Positions 55,351 to 64,000 of a stretch of DNA of 64,000 nucleotides are shown piece by piece; position 1 is the first letter of the stretch, and each line of letters starts with the position of its first letter. A program made the translations under genes and the position numbers. The notes below the pieces were generated by a model. That model saw only the letters and a program-made list of their open reading frames with translations, did no database searches and was not told where the DNA came from. The stretch covers positions 87,509,627-87,573,626 of the forward strand of contig CM041780.1 in NCBI GenBank assembly GCA_023374045.1, written 5' to 3'. The DNA comes from Limonium bicolor (taxonomy: Eukaryota > Streptophyta > Magnoliopsida > Caryophyllales > Plumbaginaceae).

Positions 55351-58300
55351 CATAGTGCATTAGTATGCTGTTTGTTTGAATCCCGTGTGTATGTGTGAAG
55401 GTGATCTACTATTTTGTACGTTGCCAATATTATCTCATGGCTTGTTTAAACTATTGTATATGTCACACTTCCTTTAATCGCCTCTTATAGTTGTAATCGT
55501 TGGCGTTCGGGTTTTGTATTAATATTGGGGCTTACTTAAAATCTCTCTATTTGGTCTTCAGATCATCATCTTGTGATTCTGATATTTGAGTTTACTGCCA
55601 CCATATTCGGTTTTCATTTTCAATGTAGAGTATGAGCTACGGTCAAGCCGTGCATCTTATGTATATTATAGAAAGTTTTCTTGATATTATTGATTCACCA
55701 ATTATCGGTAGTACATACACGATTATTATCGTTTGTTCATCAGGTTTACCACAGTAGGGTTACCGCTAAGGTTTCTAGCAAGGTACAATCTTCTCTCAAT
55801 TGATCATGTTCTCGCGGTTGTGAATCAACTCATGTGAGTGTTAGTATAATGTTTCTACTCTTTATATTCTACCATGTTTATAGGTACGTTCCCATTTAAT
55901 ATATTGGGTTGAATTCATAAAGAAAGACATGGAAGTCGATCTTTCCTTCCAGATGGCAATTTGGCCATACTTAGAAGGTAGCTGGATAATACTTTTATTA
56001 TAGGTAATTTTTTTTTTGATCTCATATTTAATTTATTAACATAGTTCATGGAACAATAATAGTTAGTATTTCCCTCACAATTGACTATTTTTCCAACATA
56101 TGCGGAGTTGTTTTTGCTATTTAATCTTCTCGGGGTAACCTAGACAACTTAACTTTCAATTTACACCTTCTTCATTTCATATACTTATTAGTCAAATTTT
56201 ATCTTAGGTTAAAGAATAGATACTTACGTATCACAGAAATATTTGTGACCACTTGTAAGGAGTCTCAGGAATCATCCAACTCTGACGGGGTCAGCATCAG
56301 TGTTGAACTATCCTTCCACACCATTTTGTGTTTGGTTTTCTCTTGATCTGACCAGGATCAAGTTCAACCTCCCACGTCAAATATCAAACAATCACATAAT
56401 TGTCATCTTTCAAATTTTATCTTATTGAACTTTATGACGTGGTGATTACTACATGTACTTTTCCCCTTTTACTGTTATACAACCATTCCAATAACTGTTT
56501 ATAACTTATACTTGAATCTAGTGTATTCCCAAATCCCCGGTACCATATTCCCTTGATCAAATCATCAAACGAGGAAGCCAGTTTTTCCTCTTGGCATAAA
56601 AGGTAAATTCTTATTAACACATCTAGGCTCATACTGTCTAATAATTATATCCATCAATCATTTCAACTCTTAATCCATCATACAAGTAATAAGTTCCGTC
56701 ATGGACTTGCATACCTTAGAATATTCTCTTCTCTTTAAAAGGCTTATCTAATATTTCACTTATCAAGGCTTGAGTAATGCCTATACTTTAGTTATCATTT
56801 CATAGAACGAAGACAGTCACAGTTAGGCTCCCAAGTAGAAGTTTTTATAACTCGATCAATAACTACCGTTCCATAATGTATTATTTCCTCCACCTTAAAG
56901 CTTGTCTTTTTTTTATCCCATTTATACTCCATAAATCCGGTGGACCATATGTTCAGCCTAGGTCAAATATCTCTCAATACCGGTACCTTCTCAAACTAAG
57001 GGTTTCCAGTTTAAATCCTACGGTTTGTAACAGGGCAATCCAAGCTTATTGTTTATTTCTATTCTCTTAGAAACGTGGTTAATCCACAAGCTCAAATGGC
57101 TTCTAATAATATATCAATTAGATGTAACAAATAGAAGATTTATAATCACAGGATTTAGTATATAATGTTAGAAAATTTTTACGTGTAAAATAATTGTTAC
57201 AAGCCAAGGGGTATGTTTCCCTACTTTTTAAATTTAATTTACACTCATTTTTTTGTGATATATTGTTTCAAAACTCTTCTATAACTTACACTGCCTTCAT
57301 TGCAAGTGTCAGGAGAGTTATTCGTTACTATGTTCATGTTAAAAATTTATATTACATATGGGGTTAACCTATTTGATTTACTGCGATCTTTATTCGCATT
57401 CATAAATTGAGCTGTCATAGAAGATGTATGCTCGTAAAGATCCATAAGGATAGTATAGGACATGTGTCTCAAAATAGGGTAGGTGTATTTAGCGATACTT
57501 AACCCTTTGAAATGTATTAATACTCCTCGATATTTTAGGTTTGCAACCTCCAAATTATATGTACATATAGCTTTTGTATGCTAATTAGATAGTTCTTCCG
57601 ACTTTAGAAAATATACATTCAAGGTTTGTTTCCTCCCCTTTATTAATTAAGAGTCTGGCACTGTCGCCAAATTGATACTAGTTGAGACTCTTGGTATTTG
57701 CTCAGGTATTTATAACCCGTGCTTATCCATGATGGATGTTTAGTTTTTTTTTTTGAGATTCTGTTTTTCTATTGTCGTATTTCTCTGTTTTGTTTTTCGT
57801 GTTTCTGTTTTCTTTCTTCTCTGCTCCAAAGTTAATGTTTAAGGGATTGTAAGATTTTGTAGTCCCGCACTGAGCGGTAAGCTCGGTGCCTGGGTATCCC
57901 ATAAAATTTCAGTGTTTATTCTTTACGTGCAGGTCTTCCTCAAGCCCTTTTGACAATTCTCGTAGTCTTACGTATTTTATATTAATTAATGTATTCTTTT
58001 TCATGACATCTGCTCGTTATTTAGGCAGGTCATAATTTGTAGTTACTGTAAGTTTGGACAGTTGATAACGCCCTTCGGCAAACCGGGCAAAAATTATCTT
58101 ATTATTCCTCACTGTACTATCTCACACCTCGTATCCCAAAGATAAACTCAGTTTGTATTCGGTTTAATACCCTTAATCCCATGGTACACTAATCTGGATT
58201 CTCCACCAAATATCAACGCGTCTCCTAACTTTAAAATAATTTTGTTCGCCTTCTTATACTCTTCTTATTACCATAAAAACTCAGCATCATCTCCCTGTGG

Positions 58301-58913
58301 GGAATGCTACAACTGGGATCCCAATCCTTACCCATACTCATCATATATAATTTAAGTTGTGATCCACTCCTATATCCTGGAATATAAAATCCTCCAAGGC
58401 TTATCCCCAAGTTCTACATTCATTTATAATAATTATTTGTTCATCTATAGTTAAGTATTTTCTTAGTAGGATCATACCGGGTCGAAGTACTCGGCATCAT
58501 GCCTCTGGATATCCCTGACCTTCGCTCATAGGCTCAGGTGATCTCGGTCACATAGGTAGGAAAATAAATATCGAAGTATCCATTAGATGAGAGGTTACCT
58601 AATTCGGTCTTCTAAATTTTGATACTCTAACACACAGAAGTCTCATCTATGATAAGTATAAACACATATTCATGCTCATCATTAGGTTTAAGTTTCTCTC
58701 GCTACGTTTTTCGCGTCTGAGCGCTAGCCTCACGCCTGAAGTTCCCACTGTGTACTGGGTGTTTCTTCATGGGATTATCTCCTTTCCCATCGGCTTCCGG
58801 ATGAGGATGTTGTCCGTCCTCCTGTCTAGTTAGGTGTCGTCCTGCGGTGCCTGGCCTCCTCTTGGTCCGCCCGCCTCATTAGTTGGTGCTCTCTGTAAAC
58901 CTCTAGCTCCCTT
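55351..58913 (-). other. E4 interior between integrase tail and gag, no recognisable pol
   Basis: About 3.5 kb, mostly AT-rich, where protease, reverse transcriptase and integrase core would be expected. I recognise none. It contains the block shared with E1 and E2 (56240-56440). Minus frames at 56432-56632 and 57347-57553 match nothing I know. The region is either strongly decayed pol or replaced DNA. Confidence 0.6.
56240..56440 (-). other. E4 copy of the conserved non-coding block
   Basis: The minus strand has GTGGGAGGTTGAACTTGATC, then TGGAAGGATAGTTCAACACT, then GTTGGATGATTCCTGAGACT, matching E1 14700-14935 at roughly four bases in five by eye. It lies upstream of the integrase remnant here but downstream of it in E1 and E2. 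Confidence 0.65.
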
Positions 58914-59821
58914 CTATACTTGGCTCCCTAGATTGGAAAAACATTCATACTCCCTGTGACCTTCCTTTTTGCAATAACGGCACTCCACCTTTCTTCTTGC
59001 GCAATCTACGCCTGGGTGATTCTTTCCACAGCGTTTACAGTAATAGCGACGTCGGGTTGGCTTGTTGCCTCTAGGTGGTGCTGTTCTTAGTGGCTGAGCA
59101 TCAATAGCTGGGCCGGTAGACAAGGGGACCGCTCCTTCATCTTCAAATGGAAATCCTTCCGCCCCTTCTTCATTTCAAAGAACTTCTTCCCCTTCTTGCA
59201 GTAACCGCCAGGGGTTGCTCCATCATCATCTCCTTCAGCACTCTTCCTTTTCTTTCTTCCTGCGTTGGAGTAGTCGACTCCTGGTATATAGTGTAACAAA
59301 CTGGTGCACCTTGCGTAGTACTAGTCAACTGTTTGACTCCCTTGGATTAAGGTATTGATCTCCTGCCTTTTCCTCTGCTTTATGTGTTCGGGGTAGAATT
59401 TCTCCCGCAACACTTCTACAAACGCTGTCCATCCAAATTCCGGTGTAGCTCTACGGTGGCCCTCAACAGACCGCCACCAAATGTCAGCTGCGCCCTTCAG
59501 GTTGTATGCGGCGATGTCGACCTGTTGGTCTTCTGGAACTCCGACAGCCTTGAACGCCTTCTGGTGCTCTGCAATGAACTTCTCCAGTGCGGCGGGGTCC
59601 GGTTCCCCTGAATAAGTTGGTACTCTTGCGTCTGCAACGCTCTTCAGCCAGTTGGTTTCACCTGGGCTGCGGCGGGTGGGGTATGGCTCCCGTAAATTGA
59701 ACTCCTAGTTCTGCGCGAAAGTTGCCATGGCTGCTGCTAGTTCTGATACAGTTGGAACATCCGCCGGTGTCTCGCTACTGCGTCCACTGCTGTCTCCACG
59801 TGGTCTTTCGCTGGTCGACAT
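58914..59821 (-). pseudogene. E4 gag with two zinc knuckles, interrupted
   Basis: The ATG at 59821 reads MSTSERPRGDSSGRSSETP. Core segments are DPAALEKFIAEHQKAFKAVG, AAYNLKGAADIWWRSVEG and EVLREKFYPEHIKQRKRQEI, typical of the plant retrotransposon gag domain (PF03732-like). After a Lys-rich stretch and a frameshift near 59100, the end has two knuckles: CKRCGKNHPGVDC (CX2CX3HX4C, one residue short) and CRYCKKEGHREYEC (CX2CX4HX4C). TAG stops at about residue 39 (AQN*EF) and residue 147 (TVD*YY) both look like CAG to TAG changes. Gag would form the virus-like particle. Confidence 0.8.
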
Positions 59822-60009
59822 CTAAGATAGTATATTATTTCTACTCGGTCGCTACACCGTCATACACAGTCACAAATACGTAAGAGGGTAACTACTAGCA
59901 ATAAAGATATCCCTAGGGCTTTTTTTTCCATTCTAGGTCACGAATCCTCACGGACGTTTCCCGTAGCCCAATATTCCTATGCTCATTGTCCTAGACTCAG
60001 TATCTTTCA

Positions 60010-60031
60010 TCAGAGCGGTACTCCGCTCTGA
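60010..60031 (-). promoter_or_regulatory. Hairpin overlapping the E4 primer binding site
   Basis: Minus strand: TCAGAGCGG, loop AGTA, CCGCTCTGA. Compared with E1/E2 the innermost A-T pair is G-C, changed on both sides. Confidence 0.85.
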
Positions 60032-60036
60032 TACCA
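60025..60036 (-). promoter_or_regulatory. Primer binding site of E4 (tRNA-iMet)
   Basis: Minus strand TGGTATCAGAGC, five bases after the LTR end at 60042. It fixes the element's orientation as minus. Confidence 0.95.
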
Positions 60037-60041
60037 CTTTT

Positions 60042-63000
60042 TGTAACACCCTAGTCCTAAACCTGTAATATCGTCGCATGTCGTAGCATAATAAATAACA
60101 ATTCGCAGCGGAAAATAAAACTAACTACCTTGGTGTTACACGCCGTTACTCACCCTTGTGGGTAACAAGGCATCCTTACTTTTTCCAACATTACCACCTC
60201 TCACGCTGTGATGAACAGATACTGAGCACTCTAATTATTACAAACCAAATCCAAATAAATGAGCAACTAATGAAGTACAACAATCTCCTTATTACATTAC
60301 AAAATGAAACCAAAGGTGTTTATTGAAAACACCACTGCTACCCCCGTGTCCTGCACTCCGGCTTGAGTCTTCTTCAACAACCTGGAATGTTTGGCCCAAT
60401 GAAGGGCTCAGCAATCGAAATGCTGGTATGCTAAATGTAGTCTTAAATCATTTGGTTTCCTTAAGTCGTTTTAGCCATCTTGATATTAGATTCATTACAT
60501 AAAATACCGGTTTACTAAGATAACAGTAATAACAGAAAACATTCAAACTACCACTTAACAATTCACCTGTAAACTTCAGTGTACAGTAGTACACAAAACC
60601 AATAATCTCACATTAGTAATCCATAACAATCACCAAACAAGATACGCGCATTAAATTGTACTTGTTAGTTAGCCACCTGACCTTTACCTTTTAAACCAAT
60701 CACTTAACCTTTTTCCAACTAAATTTCCACCTCAGGCGTCATGTTAAGACAACCCTTAATAACTTGTTAATGGACAGTAGTCCCCTGTGTTCCTTTGGAA
60801 CTGTTACCAGATGACCCTAGGCCCTGGTTAATTGACCGATCCGGTCGAACCTGTGCACCAACGGCAGTGCCTTCTGCCATCCCCGAATGTGGCTGATGGA
60901 TTTCCTTTGAGTGACTCTCCATTGAAGTCTCTCGTAGTGATCACAATGCGCAACCAGAAAGTCGAAACGATCTGGATTCCTCTCTTATAAGTTAGCTCAT
61001 TTTGTCAGTGACATATTAACCAATCCTTGAGTTAAGACTTTAACAGTTGACCTTCAGTTAGGTTCTATAACACCTTTAGGTCAGTTAGTCTTGTTCCAGT
61101 TTAGATGTATAAACTTCCAGTCATAAGACGTTCGCGTATAAATAAAACGCAACGAAGTTGAGCAATACAATATACAATATTATTCACATAAAATCACAGA
61201 TATCGCTCTTAAACAATTAACACATAATGTCTGGACCTTAGGATAATCCTTAGGACATTCAGACCACACAATTAACATACCGTTCACCAAGTAACTGCTA
61301 GCTTGACAAATTCTTGTTCAGTAGTTCCTTCCCGTACGCTGTTATATAAACATGCAATACCAGGTATTATTAATATAACTATTCATTAAATATTACAGTA
61401 CTGTCACTGTAGAGTTTATTTACGTAGTATACTAACTCCGTATGTTCTTTAGTTGCCCCTGTTATTTTAACAGCGGTTTCTAGGTAGTTTAACAGTTCGT
61501 TATTTTATGTGATATTCACATGTGATATGAATTTTCACCTTGTAGTATATTTGTACTTCCTTAATTATATACTCATAATTGTTTCCACTTATTCTTTATA
61601 TTATATCCCTTGGCCATTTTTATTATAACCACAATTATTCTATAAACTTTATAGTATACTCCTTAATATACCATAATACAATATATTACCTAGTTTTACT
61701 TCCTTTCCTTATCAAATTACAAAACCAACCTTATTAATTCAGTATATATATATTATACCCAACAACTTAATAAATTACTAATAACTACATATAGTTTCCG
61801 GTAATAATAATTCGAACCCATTAACTTTTACAACTTACCAAACAACCATATACTTTTATAATTACTAGATACCCATATTAATTTTCGGAAATTGTAAAAC
61901 AATTATATTAACTTCAATAAATTGCCAAATAACCTTATAACTTTTATAATTCCCTAATTACCCACATTAACCTTTGCAATTATTAATTAACCATACTACC
62001 TTTTTAATTTACTAATTAGCCACTTAATATTTCGGTAATTCCAAAATGGATATTCAAATTTTTATAAATTACCAAATGACCTCATTAATTTTCGGTCTTG
62101 ACATATACTTTCCTTATATTTACATTTTAATCCTAAAACTTTATATAAGTTACATATTAACTTTTAAATTATAGTTTTAATATTTAATTCACTAAAATAA
62201 CCAAAACAATCCACAACTTTCTTCAATTTTCATTTCCGCCCCATATTAAATTCTATTTTTCATATATACTTCCATAAATTACATATTCACCCCAAAACTT
62301 TTATAAACTTAATATTTTATGTCATAAATCATTTTAACCCAAAGTTTTTGGTCAACACTTTGACCAAGACTTAATTTCACAATTAATACTTTAATAAACC
62401 CATAAAATCATAAGCAATTCGGTTTCACCTCTTATCTTCCCAATATTTACAAAATAGTCCCAAAACCTTATAAATTGTTATTTTAACACTTAACCACTTA
62501 TTTAAATTCACCAAAATTCATAATATTAATTCCTACCTTATATTATAACATAAATATACCAATCAAACCCTTTAATTCTCGGCAATCCCATTTAATACAC
62601 CAAACTTTTCAAAATTTACATTTTAACCACATAACTTATTAAACTAGCCATTTAAATACTTGTAGCTATTTTTAATATTCCCAAAATTTATAATATAAGT
62701 TAATATACTTATATATTTCGAAAATCACCAATTTAAGCTTTTAACTCTCGGCTTTAATTTCATTTTATTATATAGTTTCCAAAACTTGATTTAAACCTTA
62801 TAATAAATACATATAAATGTATATAAGTCATATAACACTTCTAAAAATTATGCTAATGACTTAGAATGATTATAATCTCAAAATAGAACAATTAAACCTT
62901 AGATAATTCGGTTTATATTTATATGCATCCTAATTAATTTTTGTGACACATATCTTATACCTTAAGGTAATAATCTTACATTATATGTTATAAATTATTT

Positions 63001-64000
63001 TCTTGAAAATATAGCCTATGATTTTCGGCCTTAATTTATTTTAAGGTTATACATAATTTTTATACCAAGGTTTGAAGCTTAACTCAAGCTTAAACTTAAT
63101 AAACCTTAATTATATAAGCTTACTCCTTAAATCAAGACAATTCTTGTACTTGATTTTCTCCTTGAATTCTAAGCTCTCCAAATGCTATTTTGATGTAGAG
63201 AATTCGGCCACCTTATATATATTTAGGAGATCCATTTGTTAGACTTCTAACAAAAATTATAAATAAGATTTGGAGTAGTTTTACAAGAGTTTACCTTAGG
63301 AATTTATCAAGGTATTTTTGATACACCTTGTGATGATTGTAGATCCAAGTTTCCTTCATGAAATAATGAAGAAAATATAGATTTAGAAGCTCTTAAATTT
63401 TCGAAAATGATTTAGGTAATTACTTAGGATTTTTCAACATAAAAATATACCTTAACTTGATCTTGTTGTTCCTTGTGTTGTTGTTGAATCTAGGAACCTC
63501 CTTGGAGCATATATGCTTGGCGATTTCTTGTAGGTTTGCTAGGATGATTTCTTGCTTCAAGACTTAGTAGATTTAACTAGGAATTTTCATAGAAATGGTG
63601 TTAGGACTTAATTCACCATTAATGGAGCTTTAGAGCTCTAAGGAATTAACTAACAATGGAAGAAGAAAAGAGAGGATATGAACACTTACACAACCGGCCA
63701 AGGTGCTGGCAAGGAAGAAATGAGAGTTCACGTAAGGTATTAAGGCATTGGAATGAAGGGAAACAACTTGGAAATTATTGTCATTATCCTATGATTTGTT
63801 TCGATTATTTGCTCTCATTATTGACTACTAAAGTTACTCCATTTAGCATAGTCATACGGCTGGGTGGAAGAATTATGGAGTCTTTGATTGCTAGTTGTAA
63901 CTATAAGACAAATGCAAGTTAGGTAGATGTAATAATCTAGCATTTTTCTAAGTTAATTGTTGTCTTCTTTACTAGTCTTTTACGGTAATGTAGTGTCCAT
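60042..64000 (-). repeat. E4 5' LTR, partial
   Basis: It matches 48845-52800 nearly base for base. It starts (plus strand) TGTAACACCC and carries the hairpin 60142-60171. The frame at 63656-63922 is antisense to the LTR and is interrupted in the other copy. Confidence 0.93.

Larger units (their letters stand above)
48845..64000 (-). mobile_element. E4: Ty3/gypsy (Tekay/Del-like) LTR retrotransposon, minus strand, cut by the window end
   Basis: The 3' LTR is 48845-54404, the interior 54405-60041, and the 5' LTR runs from 60042 past 64000. The two LTRs agree over 3.9 kb with roughly one substitution per 100 bases by eye and very few indels, so the insertion is fairly recent. It has degraded gag and integrase/chromodomain pieces but no recognisable protease, reverse transcriptase or integrase core. 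The 5 bases left of it are ATTCT; the matching duplication would be outside the window. Confidence 0.9.

Noticed and set aside
63656..63922. 88-codon plus-strand ORF in the E4 LTR
   Set aside because: It is antisense to the LTR, and the other LTR copy has a stop early in the same frame (near 52477).
1..64000. Endogenous pararetrovirus or other viral insertion
   Set aside because: All retro-type coding pieces fit LTR retrotransposons or a LINE; no movement-protein, coat-protein or other viral signature was seen.

Overview
The window is a transposon-rich stretch of a plant nuclear genome, most likely a dicot, though no species can be named. Evidence for a plant: very long Ty3/gypsy-type LTRs with a tRNA-iMet primer site, a plant L1-type LINE with a DUF4283-like domain and CCHC knuckle, a ZMYM1-like hAT transposase, Stowaway-like MITEs, and a plant mobile domain (PMD) gene with GT-AG introns. 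I see no intact housekeeping gene, rRNA, tRNA or CRISPR. Almost all of the window is layered mobile DNA, and nearly every coding region is broken.

Layout. 1-3091: decayed LINE, minus strand. 3625-4720: foldback element with about 125-bp inverted arms around 250-bp tandem repeats. 4767-21041: one hAT transposon, minus strand, cut in two by a complete LTR retrotransposon E1 (6411-19978, target duplication ATTAT). 21531-35793: second complete element E2 of the same family (target duplication TTTAA). 36473-40749: solo LTR, minus strand (target duplication CTCCC), inside an older LTR fragment (40755-41388). 42197-44655: small repeats, an RNase H scrap and two Stowaway-like MITEs. 45010-48187: broken PMD gene. 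48660-48844: promoter and first exon of another gene, whose first intron is invaded by E4, a minus-strand Tekay/Del-like element (48845 to beyond 64000) with degraded gag and integrase/chromodomain pieces.

E1 and E2 have 4.3-4.7 kb LTRs around a 4.8-4.9 kb internal region without an intact gene, the layout of a LARD (large retrotransposon derivative). In-order remnants of a gag knuckle, RNase H and chromodomain are visible by eye, so they look like a gag-pol element that decayed and was still copied with enzymes from elsewhere. Their lasting parts are cis signals shared with E4: a primer site inside a hairpin, a hairpin near the LTR 3' end, two polypurine tracts, a hairpin before the last tract and a conserved non-coding block. 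Several of these hairpins differ between families by paired changes that keep the stem. The LTRs also carry family-specific arrays of larger hairpins.

All alignments were made by eye. LTR ends and target duplications were read directly and are firm. Family names rest on motifs and should be confirmed by searches.
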